A DNA stretch of 64,000 nucleotides from Rhodosalinus halophilus (lineage in GTDB: Bacteria; Pseudomonadota; Alphaproteobacteria; Rhodobacterales; Rhodobacteraceae), in NCBI RefSeq assembly GCF_003298775.1, contig NZ_QNTQ01000014.1, forward strand, positions 1 through 64,000. The letters run 5' to 3'. Of this stretch, positions 8,841 to 17,062 are shown piece after piece. A program made the translations under genes and the position numbers. The notes under the pieces were generated by a model. The model saw only the letters and a program-made list of their open reading frames with translations, did no database searches and had not been told where the DNA came from. Positions within the stretch are counted from its first letter, which is position 1; each line of letters begins with the position of its first letter.

Positions 8841-9800
8841 CTACTTCTTGCCGCGGCCGGAGGCTTCGACGAGGTTCAGAACCGACTCGGTCCCCTCGCG
8901 CATCATCGCGGCCGTGGCCTCGCCGCCCACGTTGACCGGCCGCTGGGACATGCCGCGGATCAGCCCCGCGACCTCCTCCGAGGATACCGCCTCGTCGAGC
9001 GCCTGCTCGAGCGCGGACCGCGCGTCTTCGGGCAGACCCGCCGGCGCCGCGACATGGAAATAGGCATCGATCCAGTAGGGATAGCCATGCTCCACCAGCG
9101 TCATCCGGTCCGGGTTCGTGGGATCCCGTTCCTTGGTGGCGCTGGCGATCACCTTCATGTCGCCGGCCTCCACATACTGAACGTGCGCGCCCCCGGAGAA
9201 TCCGGCGTCGACATGCCCGCCAAGGATGCTCTGAAGCGATGCCGCGCCGCTCTTGTGGGGGACGGACTTGAGACCGGTCGGGCTCTGTGCCTCCACCGCC
9301 GCCACGACCATTTCCTGCGCCGGCCCGCCGGTCGCGAGAGTGGCGCCGTCGGTCTCGCGGGCATGGTCGAGCAGCTCCGGGAAGGTATCGAACGGCGCGT
9401 CGGCCCGCGCGACGATCGAAAGCGGCGCGACCGCGACCGTGCCGAGATAGTCGAAGCTGTCGTTGTCGAACGGAAGCTTGTCGCCACGGACGACGAGATT
9501 CATCATGATGGGAAAGGTCACGCCGATCCCGATGGTCTGCCCGTCCGGGTCCATGTGCGCGAGCTGCGAGAACATCGCGACTCCCCCGCCGCCCGGCCGG
9601 TTCTCGACCACCACGTCCCAGCCGCGCTTGTCCTCGATGTGCTCGGCCACCTTGCGGGCCAGCGCGTCCACGCTGCCGCCGGTGCCGAAGCCCGAAACGA
9701 ACTTGATCGGTCCGTCGGGCGCCCAGTCCGCCTGCGCGACGGTGCCGGCCAGAAGTGTCGCCGCCGCGATCGCTTGGGCAATGCCGCTGCGAAGTCTCAT
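8841..9800 (-). CDS. tctC: TTT transporter solute-binding protein, TctC/Bug family
   Basis: This periplasmic binding protein of 319 residues captures an organic anion and feeds it to TctAB. A signal peptide ends near residue 24 (TVAQA-DWAP). The mature N-terminus shows PIKFVSGFGTGGSVDALAR, the conserved beta-strand and glycine loop of Bug proteins, and later VENRPGGGGVAM. The start is the ATG at 9800, preceded by GAGAGGAG. A 68-base gap separates it from the upstream universal stress gene and may hold an internal promoter. Bug proteins bind carboxylated ligands; the ligand here is unknown. Confidence 0.93.
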   Translation of the reverse strand: MRLRSGIAQAIAAATLLAGTVAQADWAPDGPIKFVSGFGTGGSVDALARKVAEHIEDKRGWDVVVENRPGGGGVAMFSQLAHMDPDGQTIGIGVTFPIMMNLVVRGDKLPFDNDSFDYLGTVAVAPLSIVARADAPFDTFPELLDHARETDGATLATGGPAQEMVVAAVEAQSPTGLKSVPHKSGAASLQSILGGHVDAGFSGGAHVQYVEAGDMKVIASATKERDPTNPDRMTLVEHGYPYWIDAYFHVAAPAGLPEDARSALEQALDEAVSSEEVAGLIRGMSQRPVNVGGEATAAMMREGTESVLNLVEASGRGKK

Positions 9801-9868
9801 GGTGATTTCTCCTCTCTGTCGGTTTCAGTCTTGTTATGTTTCTTGGAACAGCCGCGCCGGACGGTTGG

Positions 9869-10705
9869 TCAGTGCGACATCAGCACCGGCAACCGCGTCT
9901 CGCGCAGAATTCGTTCGGTGACGCCGCCCAGCAGTTCCTCGGCCAGCTTCGGATGCTGGAAGGCGCCCATGACCACGTAGCCGGCTCCGAACTCCTCCGC
10001 CGCGTGCAGGATCTGCGTCGCCACGGGCGCACGGCCCGCTTCCCGGTCATGCTGGCGCGCCTCTATTCCGTGCCGGGCGAGGTAACCGACGGCGCTGACG
10101 CTTTCGTTGGCCGGCGCCACGTTCCGTCCCGTGACGATCGTGAGAACATCTGCGCGCGCGCTGTCGCGCAGCAGCGGCAGGGCATCGCGAAGCGCGCGCG
10201 CCGCCGCGCGCCCACCGTCCCAGGCGACAAGCGCGGGGCGGCCGAGATCATGCCGGGAGGGCATGCCGTCACTCGGCGGCACGACGATCAGCGGTCGCCC
10301 GCTCGCGAGCGCGAGCATCCCGCCATCGAGCGCGAGCTCCTGAAGGGGCTCGTGCTCCTCCACCCCGAGGACCGTGATATCGAAGTATCGAGCAAGCCCG
10401 CCGGCAAGCCGGTTCGGATCCCCCTCCGCTTCGATCCACTCGCACGCAATGTCTTCGCAGGCCTCGACGCGCCGCGCGAAACGCGCCGCGATCTCCTGCC
10501 CGCGCGTCGCGATCGCCTCGATCAGGGTCTTGCGTGCCGACTGCGACAGCCAGGCCGGAAAGTGCCGCGATGCGTCGGACCGGCCATGCGCCAAAAGGCC
10601 CGTCAGCCGCGCGCCGTGCCGCCGGCACAGGGCGAGCGCAAGACCGAGCGCGGCGTCCGAAGATGCGCCGCCGCGATAGGGCACGAGAACCGAGGCAATG
10701 CTCAT
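9869..10705 (-). CDS. tandem-domain universal stress protein (UspA family)
   Basis: This 278-residue cytoplasmic protein consists of two UspA-like domains in tandem. The first starts at ASVLVPYRGGASSDAALGLA; the second, with PALVAWDGGRAAARALRDA near 175 and YVVMGAFQHPKLAEELLGG followed by LPVLMSH at the end, carries the better preserved fold. The ATP-loop glycines of the second domain (G-x2-G-x9-G-S/T) appear incomplete, so it may not bind ATP. I chose the ATG at 10705 because GGAG lies 7 bases upstream. It sits 49 bases after sulfatase 2 and 68 bases before tctC. Usp genes often accompany TRAP or TTT transporter operons, and some bind the transporter, but no direct role is visible. Confidence 0.85.
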   Translation of the reverse strand: MSIASVLVPYRGGASSDAALGLALALCRRHGARLTGLLAHGRSDASRHFPAWLSQSARKTLIEAIATRGQEIAARFARRVEACEDIACEWIEAEGDPNRLAGGLARYFDITVLGVEEHEPLQELALDGGMLALASGRPLIVVPPSDGMPSRHDLGRPALVAWDGGRAAARALRDALPLLRDSARADVLTIVTGRNVAPANESVSAVGYLARHGIEARQHDREAGRAPVATQILHAAEEFGAGYVVMGAFQHPKLAEELLGGVTERILRETRLPVLMSH

Positions 10706-10754
10706 GGCATAGCTCCGTGACCGACCATCGGCATCTCTGAGGGGGCGGCGTCGC

Positions 10755-12197
10755 TCATTGCCCACCTCCAAGCGGCGTCGGCGTCGCGCCGGTGTTGCCG
10801 AGGCCCAGGGCCGCCTCACGGCCGCCGTGCCGCTCGATCAGCGCGGCCTGATCGGCCTTGGCGCGCGCATCGACATCCTCTGGGTCGCAGATTGCGAGGA
10901 GTTCGGCGTGCAACTCCGCAATCGTCCCAGCGCGGGCCGGATCGGCGGCGAGATCGCGGGTTTCACCCGGATCGGTCTGCATGTCGAAAAGCTCTGGGGG
11001 GAAGCCGACGTAGTGGTTGTATTTCCACCGGCCCTTGCGGATCATGAAGGCGCCCGAGACCGCGCCGACCGCGTGGTATTCGCTGAAGACGACGCGGTCG
11101 CGTGGCACGGCATTGTCAGGCAGAAGCGAGAGGCCTGCACGGTCGGCGGGCGGCGTGACGCCCGCGACGTCGAGGATGGTCGGATAAAGGTCGATCAGGC
11201 TGACCGGGCCGTCCTCGACCCGGCCAGGCGTGACCCCCGGACCCGTCATCACGAAGGGCACCGCGACCGAGCCGTCGTAGAGCGTCGACTTTCCCCAAAG
11301 CCCGCGGTCGCCCAGGTTGTCCCCGTGGTCGCTGGTGTAGACGAAGCCGGTGGTCTCCCCCAGCCCTGCCTCGTGCAGCGCCCGATGTATGCGGCCCACG
11401 TTCTCGTCGAGGTAGGAGCAGAGCGCATGATACATGCGCACGGCTTCCGCCCGCTCTCCCGCATCGCGGAAGTCCGCGTCATGCGGGTGGAAATCATGCA
11501 TCGCCTGAACCCAGGGATGCCGCCGATAGCCCGCTTCCGGCCGGAGCGCCGGCGCCGGGAGGCTGCCCGGCGGGTAGAGCGCAGCAAAACGCTCGGGGGC
11601 GACCAGCGGGAAATGCGGACTGACGAGCCCCACGAAGAGCACCCAGGGCGCGTCCTCGGGATGACGCGCATGCAGCCACGCTTCCGTCCGTTCGGTCACG
11701 GCTGCGTCGTAGCGGGAATAGTCCGTCTCTCCGGGCCCGACGTAGTCGCCGATCATGCGGGGCCGATCGCGGCGTGGAAGTTCGGGCAGCGGATCGCGGA
11801 CCGACCCCCAGATCATTCCAGTGCCGCCCGTGACATGCATGGGCAGATGCTGCCGCGCAAAGCCGGTATCCGCTTCCGCGTCGCAGTAGTGCAGCTTGCC
11901 GATCGATTCCACCTGCACGCCGGCGGCCCGCAGCGCATGACCCCAGCTCGGCACGCGGCCGTCGTAGGCCATGGCGTTGTCCCAGTAGCCGGTCCGGTGC
12001 GGATAGAGGCCGGTCGCCATCGCCGCGCGCGCCGGCACGCAGATCGGACTTGGCGTCACGGCACAGCGATAGCGCCGGCCCTGCGCAGCGATGCGGTCCA
12101 GGTTGGGGGTGCGGACATGTCGATTGCCGTAGGCGCCCATGTGCGAGGCGCGGTGCTCGTCCGAGACGACAACGACCAGGTTGCGCATGCCGCTCAT
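10755..12197 (-). CDS. sulfatase (formylglycine-type)
   Basis: This is a second alkaline-phosphatase-superfamily sulfatase of 480 residues. Its formylglycine signature is CVPAR starting at Cys53. Metal ligands are suggested by VVSDEHRASHMG at 10-21 and TSDHGDNLGD at 288-297, and SPHFP at 193-197 is the usual active-site block. There is no signal peptide, so it is cytoplasmic. It differs from the sulfatase at 5203-6816 across its length, so the two are not recent duplicates. The start ATG at 12197 overlaps the marR stop in an ATGA and is preceded by GAGGAGGGG. As the first enzyme gene of the operon it should be made together with the regulator. Substrate candidates are sulfate esters; choline sulfatase was considered but not supported. 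Confidence 0.88.
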   Translation of the reverse strand: MSGMRNLVVVVSDEHRASHMGAYGNRHVRTPNLDRIAAQGRRYRCAVTPSPICVPARAAMATGLYPHRTGYWDNAMAYDGRVPSWGHALRAAGVQVESIGKLHYCDAEADTGFARQHLPMHVTGGTGMIWGSVRDPLPELPRRDRPRMIGDYVGPGETDYSRYDAAVTERTEAWLHARHPEDAPWVLFVGLVSPHFPLVAPERFAALYPPGSLPAPALRPEAGYRRHPWVQAMHDFHPHDADFRDAGERAEAVRMYHALCSYLDENVGRIHRALHEAGLGETTGFVYTSDHGDNLGDRGLWGKSTLYDGSVAVPFVMTGPGVTPGRVEDGPVSLIDLYPTILDVAGVTPPADRAGLSLLPDNAVPRDRVVFSEYHAVGAVSGAFMIRKGRWKYNHYVGFPPELFDMQTDPGETRDLAADPARAGTIAELHAELLAICDPEDVDARAKADQAALIERHGGREAALGLGNTGATPTPLGGGQ

Positions 12198-12697
12198 TCC
12201 CGCCCCTCCTCGAGCTGCGCGCGGACCCTCCGCAGCAACTCGTCGAGCATCCGGTCGAAGACGTCGATCTCGTCCGGAGAGAAGCCGCTCATCAACTCTT
12301 CCTGGCGTTCCATCGCAGCCGGCAGCGCCGCTGCGTAGAGATCCTCGCCGGCATGGCTGAGACTGAAAAGCGTGCTGCGCCGATCCTCGATGTTGGGGCG
12401 CATGCGGACGAGCCCGCGCTCGACCAGACTCTCGATGGTGCGGCTCACCTGCGCCCGATCCATGAAGACGCGCTCCGCGATGCCCGTCACCGGCAGTTCG
12501 CGGAAATGCCCCAGCGTCGAGACCACGCGCCACTGCGGCATCGTCAGATTGAATTTCTTCGTGTAGCGCCGCCCTCCCTCGGTCGCGAGCAGCCTGCTCA
12601 GCAACGAGATGCGGTAGGTGAAGAAGCGCGAAAGCGCGCTCGGCGCTTCCCTTTCCTCTGCGGCCTTGCCCGCCGTGGTCTCGTGTTTCGACGTCAT
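12194..12697 (-). CDS. MarR-family transcriptional regulator
   Basis: This 167-residue winged-helix regulator heads the ten-gene minus-strand cluster. Helices and wing are visible as QWRVVSTLGHFRELPVTGIAER, the recognition segment MDRAQVSRTIESLVERGLV, and the wing DRRSTLFSLSHAGEDLY. MarR proteins usually repress their own operon and release DNA on binding a small aromatic or phenolic ligand, which would suit control by an aromatic substrate or by kynurenine or anthranilate. The ATG at 12697 is the first Met giving a normal MarR length; an earlier in-frame region lacks MarR features. Its stop overlaps the sulfatase start by 4 bases. Confidence 0.9.
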   Translation of the reverse strand: MTSKHETTAGKAAEEREAPSALSRFFTYRISLLSRLLATEGGRRYTKKFNLTMPQWRVVSTLGHFRELPVTGIAERVFMDRAQVSRTIESLVERGLVRMRPNIEDRRSTLFSLSHAGEDLYAAALPAAMERQEELMSGFSPDEIDVFDRMLDELLRRVRAQLEEGRE

Positions 12698-12709
12698 GGC
12701 GCAACGGTA

Positions 12710-12729
12710 GACAAGATAAACGTGACAAG
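12710..12729. promoter_or_regulatory. candidate MarR operator: GACAAG direct repeat
   Basis: GACAAG occurs twice, at 12710-12715 and 12724-12729, 14 bases apart and just upstream of the marR start at 12697. The stretch is notably more AT-rich than its surroundings. It is a candidate operator for the MarR protein or part of its promoter. No convincing -35/-10 pair with standard spacing was found. Confidence 0.35.
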
Positions 12730-12874
12730 TCAACGATTCGCCGGGCGGGTATGTGCATCGACAGCGCTGCTGCTGATCGCGCTTAGCGGTATGGGGCAAA
12801 GTATTATCGGTGGGGGCTCGGGTAATGGCAGCTACAATGTCCTGTTCTGATCAAGAGCGAGACTTGGCACGTAT

Positions 12875-13615
12875 ATGAGTCGGAGCGGCAGGCATGAGTG
12901 TGTTTGCCGCTGGTATGACGAGGGAAGGCCGACCATTCCGAGTATGGCGACAAACCTGATCCGGGCCTTCGTGCAGCCGGGCACCGAAGGACAGGCGCAT
13001 GTTTGTGAGATGGCGAGCCGGGAGCACGTTTGTTCACCCTCGGCAGGATGGGCCGGACTGATCGCTACCCCCGCCGACCGGCTGCGCGAAGGCAGGATGG
13101 ACATCGCGGTGCTCTTCAACGTCTCCGGGACGGAAGACTATTCCGCCGAACCCCCGGCGACGGAGCGGCTGCACCTGGTCGGTCACCCTCGGGACATGGC
13201 GACTCTCGGCCCGACAGTCGCCGCACGGGAGCTGCGCGACTTGCCGCTTGTCCTGACTCCGCTGCCCCACGGTCTGAGGCTACTTCTCGACCGTTGGTCG
13301 AACGATGCAGGGATCGCGTTGAACACGCGCTTCGAGCTCAACGCGCCCTCGGCCCTGATGCGCATGGCCGGGGAAGGCATCTGTTACACGATCGTGTCCC
13401 GTGCCGCGGCACAGGACGAGGTGAGGGCCGGGCGGCTTGCCACGTCCGAGATCATCGATCCCCCGATCGAACGGCTGGCATGTCTGTGCGAATCGAGGCG
13501 CCGCCCCAGCGATCCCGCACGGGCGGCAGTGCTCGATCTCGCCAGGGCGACAGCGCTTCGGCTCGCAAGCGAAGGGATATGGCCGGCGACGGTGCGCTCG
13601 CGTGAAAGCCGATAA
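12875..13615 (+). pseudogene. LysR-type regulator relic lacking the DNA-binding domain
   Basis: The open frame of 246 codons matches only the effector-binding domain of LysR regulators. Recognisable pieces are PTIPSMATNLIRAFVQ near residue 19, RLREGRMDIAVLFN near 69, LPLVLTPLPHGLRLLLD near 123, and MRMAGEGICYTIVSRAAA near 162. The roughly 90-residue N-terminal helix-turn-helix and linker are absent, and no matching helix-turn-helix is seen in other frames upstream. Part of the region around residues 36-66 is poorly alignable, suggesting further damage. It faces away from marR. I therefore call it a truncated gene; the true 5' boundary of the relic is uncertain. Confidence 0.6.
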
Positions 13616-13731
13616 CGGCGGTGGCGCGGGCGTGACCATGAGGTTCGGCTGCTCCAATGTCTTTCTGGTGCCACCAGCGTCAGCCTTGGCCCAGGCCTTT
13701 TGCGGCGTTCCAGACGCCGGTGGGGCGCAAT

Positions 13732-13770
13732 GCGAGCCGGGATCGTCCGCGGAGAAACACCGCGGCTCGC
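13732..13770. terminator. possible bidirectional hairpin
   Basis: GCGAGCCG at 13732-13739 is exactly complementary to CGGCTCGC at 13763-13770, and inside it CCGCGG at 13747-13752 can pair with CCGCGG at 13760-13765 as an alternative stem. The element lies between the converging LysR relic and ureohydrolase gene. No T-tract flanks either side, so intrinsic termination is only a guess. Confidence 0.3.
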
Positions 13771-13778
13771 AGTGCTGA

Positions 13779-14804
13779 TCAGCCCCGTTGCCGAAGCGAA
13801 TGTGCTTCCGCCAGCAGGCAGAGGATCTCCCAGAGCATCGTCGCGGCGACCAGCGCGGTATTGCCAGACCGATCAAAGGGCGGCGAGACTTCCACGACAT
13901 CGCCGCCGACGAGATTCAAGCCGCGAAGGCCGCGCAGAAGGGTCTGGACTTCGCGCGGGGTGAAGCCCCCGACTTCGGGCGTTCCGGTCCCTGGGGTGAA
14001 GGCGGGATCGATGCTGTCCACATCGAAGGAAACATAGGTCGGTCCGTCGCCCACGATAGAGCGGACCTCGTGCAGCACGGCGTCACATCCGAGCGCCTGG
14101 AACTCCTCGATGTGGATCACGCGCATCCCGCTGTCGTAGGAGAAATCCCAGTGGGGTTCCGCGCGTCCGCGGATGCCGATCTGGACGGTCCGCTCGGGGT
14201 CCAGAACGCCCGACAGCGCGGCATTCCGGAACGGGCCACCATGGTGGAAGCGCGATCCGTTGAACGGGCCGCCGGTATCGGCATGGGCGTCGATATGGAC
14301 AAGGCCGACCGGCGCGTCCCGGCCGACGGCCTTCAGGATCGGATAACTGATCGAGTGGTCCCCGCCGACGCTCAAGGGCACGAGTCCCTGATCGGCTAGC
14401 GCCTGGAAATAGGTCTCGATTTCCTCGGTCGCGCGCTCCAGGTCGTAGGTGCTGGCAATCGGGACATCGCCACAGTCCGCGAAGCGGGAGATCGCTGCCG
14501 GAATGATTCCCGTGGCATGATGCTTCGGCCCCGCGGCCATCGCCGAGAGCTCGCGCACCTGCTGAGGGCCGAAGCGCGCGCCGGGCCGGTTCGTCACACC
14601 CAGATCGAAGGGAACCCCGACAAGAGCGATATCCAAAGGCTCCCCGGGCTGGCGGAGGTCGGCCTTCAGTAAGGTGCAAAGACCTGCATAAGGCGCCACA
14701 TGGCTTCGCTCTGCGCCGCTGTTCCGCAGATGTTCGGCGAGTGTGCGATCATTCAGATCGGTCTTCTCCGACAACTCCCGAAGCCGCGCAAGCCTGTCCG
14801 GCAT
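13779..14804 (-). CDS. arginase/agmatinase-family ureohydrolase
   Basis: This binuclear manganese enzyme of 341 residues releases urea from a guanidino compound. All metal-binding blocks are intact: GGDHS at 147-151, HIDAHADT at 170-177, and SFDVDSIDP at 259-267, giving ligands His150, Asp172, His174, Asp176, Asp261 and Asp263. The GTGTPEVGG block at 272-280 is typical of agmatinase, guanidinobutyrase and guanidinopropionase rather than arginase. The product has about 40 extra N-terminal residues compared with SpeB. The start ATG at 14804 has AAGGAGG at ideal spacing. It is divergent from the LysR gene at 14921, its likely regulator. Because a LysR and a binding protein sit beside it, guanidino-acid catabolism fits better than polyamine synthesis, but the substrate is unproven. 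Confidence 0.9.
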   Translation of the reverse strand: MPDRLARLRELSEKTDLNDRTLAEHLRNSGAERSHVAPYAGLCTLLKADLRQPGEPLDIALVGVPFDLGVTNRPGARFGPQQVRELSAMAAGPKHHATGIIPAAISRFADCGDVPIASTYDLERATEEIETYFQALADQGLVPLSVGGDHSISYPILKAVGRDAPVGLVHIDAHADTGGPFNGSRFHHGGPFRNAALSGVLDPERTVQIGIRGRAEPHWDFSYDSGMRVIHIEEFQALGCDAVLHEVRSIVGDGPTYVSFDVDSIDPAFTPGTGTPEVGGFTPREVQTLLRGLRGLNLVGGDVVEVSPPFDRSGNTALVAATMLWEILCLLAEAHSLRQRG

Positions 14805-14885
14805 CCTGTCCTCCTTCGCTTCGCCCGGGCTCTGCGAAGCTTGATACCTGTCGTGTTGCCCTCGTAGTATCCAAAATAATGGAAG

Positions 14886-14900
14886 CAAACTTTTGAAAGT
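14886..14900. promoter_or_regulatory. candidate LysR operator, copy 1
   Basis: The sequence CAAACTTTTGAAAGT contains the inverted repeat ACTTT/AAAGT around TG. It lies 82 bases upstream of the ureohydrolase start and 21 bases upstream of the LysR start, the usual position for a LysR autoregulatory site. The same 15 bases with one change occur at 16916-16930. In such GC-rich DNA a chance repeat of this AT-rich palindrome next to two related genes is unlikely. Confidence 0.6.
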
Positions 14901-14920
14901 ATTGTCGTATACGGTGGCTC

Positions 14921-15826
14921 ATGCTTAGCCTGCACGAAACATCCATCCGCAAGCTCAAGATCTTCGTAACGGTTGTCGAACAAGGCGGCTTTTCAGCGGC
15001 TCAGAGCGTGCTCGGCACTTCGGCGGCGACGATCAGCCTGCAGATGAAGGAGCTCGAGGCGCAACTCGGCGCGACCCTGTGCCATCGCGGGCGTGCCGGT
15101 TTCCGGCTTACGGAGCAGGGGCGCGCCGTCTACGACGCTGCGCAGGATCTTCTGAGTGCATTTGGCAACTTCAATCTGAGTGTCGCGGCGATCCGGGATC
15201 GGCTCGTGGGCGAGATCAAGATCGGGATGCAGCCCAACGTCGCAACGAACCCGGATTTCCACATGGCCGATGCGGTCCGCCGGTTCCAGCGACGAGACAA
15301 TGCTGTCACGTTTCGCATCGAAGAGGCAGGATCCGCAGCACAGGAAGCGCGGACGCTCGAGGGGCGATACGATCTTTCCATAGGATTCTTTCCCAAACGC
15401 ACGCCCGGTCTGGACTATGTCCAGGTTTTCCGAGAACGCGTGGATCTCTACTGTTCCCGCGATCATCCGCTCGCCGGCGCGAAGGACGAGGCCGAGGCTC
15501 GCGAACTCCTTTGCGACACCGCCCTCGTCGATGCAGGTGCGACGCTGTCGCGGATGTTGCCCGGTGTCGAGGCGTCGGTTCGCACCAACGCCCACACCGA
15601 GAGCATGGACGCGGCGGCATTGCTCGTTCTGTCGGGGCAGTATGCGGCCTATCTGCCGTCACACTTCGCCGAAACCTGGGCGAGCCGTCGCCTGATCGTT
15701 CCGGTCTTGCCAGACGCCTTCGGACAGGATCTCGATTTCTCGCTCATCACGCGACGTGGCGGGCGGGGGAACAATGTGGTCGACACATTCATCGGCGACC
15801 TTCTGCTCGCACACGGCATCACCTGA
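14921..15826 (+). CDS. LysR-family transcriptional regulator
   Basis: This full-length LysR regulator of 301 residues has an N-terminal winged helix-turn-helix: SIRKLKIFVTVVEQGGFSAA starting near 8, ISLQMKELEAQLGATLCHR near 38-56, and FRLTEQGRAVYDAA near 61-74. The effector domain includes DLSIGFFPKRTPGLDY near 152 and DLYCSRDHPLAG near 175. It is transcribed divergently from the ureohydrolase over a 116-base AT-rich gap that carries a palindromic candidate operator. A further copy of that operator near the next TctC-type gene suggests it also controls that gene. The effector is unknown, presumably a guanidino compound or its product. Confidence 0.93.
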   Translation: MLSLHETSIRKLKIFVTVVEQGGFSAAQSVLGTSAATISLQMKELEAQLGATLCHRGRAGFRLTEQGRAVYDAAQDLLSAFGNFNLSVAAIRDRLVGEIKIGMQPNVATNPDFHMADAVRRFQRRDNAVTFRIEEAGSAAQEARTLEGRYDLSIGFFPKRTPGLDYVQVFRERVDLYCSRDHPLAGAKDEAEARELLCDTALVDAGATLSRMLPGVEASVRTNAHTESMDAAALLVLSGQYAAYLPSHFAETWASRRLIVPVLPDAFGQDLDFSLITRRGGRGNNVVDTFIGDLLLAHGIT

Positions 15827-15872
15827 GCTCAGACGCCTGCCCCGCCGGAAAGAGCCATCGCCCCCGCGCTCT

Positions 15873-16805
15873 TCAGTCGCCGAGTTGTCCGAAGGCCTCG
15901 ATGTCGTCGCGGATCTGTCGCTCGGCCGCGGCGCGGTCCTTCCAGTAGAGTTCCGCGCCGTTCCCGGCAGCGTAGTCTTGCGCTTCGGGGCTCTCGATCG
16001 CCGCTCGCGCGGCCGCCTCGATCTTCGCAATGGCGCTGTCCGGCGTGCCCTCGCGCACGAAAAGCCCGTTCCAAAGCACGATGTCTAGCGAAGGTGCGAT
16101 TTCCGCGACCGTCGGAACATCGGGAAGCAACCCGAGGCGCTTCTCGGTCACGGTCGCCAGAACCTTCACGTCCTCCATGCAGGGCGCGATCAGCGAGACG
16201 ACGGAATTGACCACATCGGCATCGCCGGACGCCAGGGTATTGCAGTCCACGTTGTCGAATGCCGCGTCGCTCGCGAACTCGAAACTCATCTCCTCGGCGA
16301 GATCCAGCGTCACACGGGTCGGCACCAGAGCGGCGCCGAAGTGTCCGAGCGTCACATCGTTGGTCCGGGCATACTCGGCCAACTCCTCCATGGAATCATA
16401 TGGCGCATCGCTGCTTGTGGCGATCACGAACGGATAGGTGAGGAAGATGCCGACAGGCACGAACGGATCGGGATCGAGCTGAGGGATGCCGAGCTGCGGT
16501 CCGACGACGGGCACGCCCAGCACGAAGGAACCGACCGTATAGCCGTCCGCCGGCGCCATCGCGACCTCGACCGCTCCCGGAAACGGGCCGCCCCCGCCGC
16601 CGGGCTTGTTGACCACGGCGGCGGGCACCCCGTTCATCTTCTGGAACTGCTCCGCGATCATCCGCGTCAGAACGTCTTCCTCTCCCCCCGGCGGCCACGG
16701 TACGATGAACTCGACGGGCTTCGAGGGATAATCCTCTGCCGCGTGCGCGCCTTGGGCCATCGTCACCAGCACTCCCAGGCAGAGGCTTGCAGCGGTCGTC
16801 TTCAT
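15873..16805 (-). CDS. orphan TctC/Bug-family solute-binding protein
   Basis: This is a 310-residue periplasmic binding protein with a signal peptide cleaved near residue 23 (GAHAAEDYPSKP). PVEFIVPWPPGGEEDVLTR is the Bug-family first strand and loop, and VVNKPGGGGGPFPG is the second conserved block. No tctA or tctB lies beside it; it may use the TctAB at 6813-8787 or another pair in the genome. The start ATG at 16805 is preceded by GGGAG. The palindrome at 16916-16931 lies about 110 bases upstream. It converges tail to tail with the LysR gene, and its likely ligand is the substrate of the nearby ureohydrolase pathway. Confidence 0.9.
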   Translation of the reverse strand: MKTTAASLCLGVLVTMAQGAHAAEDYPSKPVEFIVPWPPGGEEDVLTRMIAEQFQKMNGVPAAVVNKPGGGGGPFPGAVEVAMAPADGYTVGSFVLGVPVVGPQLGIPQLDPDPFVPVGIFLTYPFVIATSSDAPYDSMEELAEYARTNDVTLGHFGAALVPTRVTLDLAEEMSFEFASDAAFDNVDCNTLASGDADVVNSVVSLIAPCMEDVKVLATVTEKRLGLLPDVPTVAEIAPSLDIVLWNGLFVREGTPDSAIAKIEAAARAAIESPEAQDYAAGNGAELYWKDRAAAERQIRDDIEAFGQLGD

Positions 16806-16915
16806 CTCTGCGTCTCCCAAAATCCTGTCACGTCTGTCTCGGGCCAGAGAGGGGCGTTGCCCCTACGGCACTTCGATGGACGAAAGGATGAAACGCTGTC
16901 ACGGTTCGGGAAATC

Positions 16916-16931
16916 CAAACTTTCGAAAGTT
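16916..16931. promoter_or_regulatory. candidate LysR operator, copy 2 (perfect 14-bp palindrome)
   Basis: AACTTTCGAAAGTT at 16918-16931 is a perfect palindrome, and CAAACTTTCGAAAGT at 16916-16930 matches the site at 14886-14900 in 14 of 15 positions. It lies in the divergent gap between the orphan tctC gene (start 16805) and soxC (start 17063), so it could act on either. An AT-rich stretch follows at 16932-16950. Confidence 0.6.
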
Positions 16932-17062
16932 CATTTTTGCAAATATTGATGGGACTGGCTCGGGAACGCTTGTCCCGCTCAATCGTTTCCCCTTCTGCAT
17001 CGGCAGGGACATCCGCGCATGCGCGCCCCTGCCCGGCGCACGTGGCTGGAGGAGACATTCAC

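Noticed and set aside
13732-13770. Strong intrinsic terminator
   Set aside because: The hairpin is good but has no T-tract on either strand, so it is listed only as a weak candidate.
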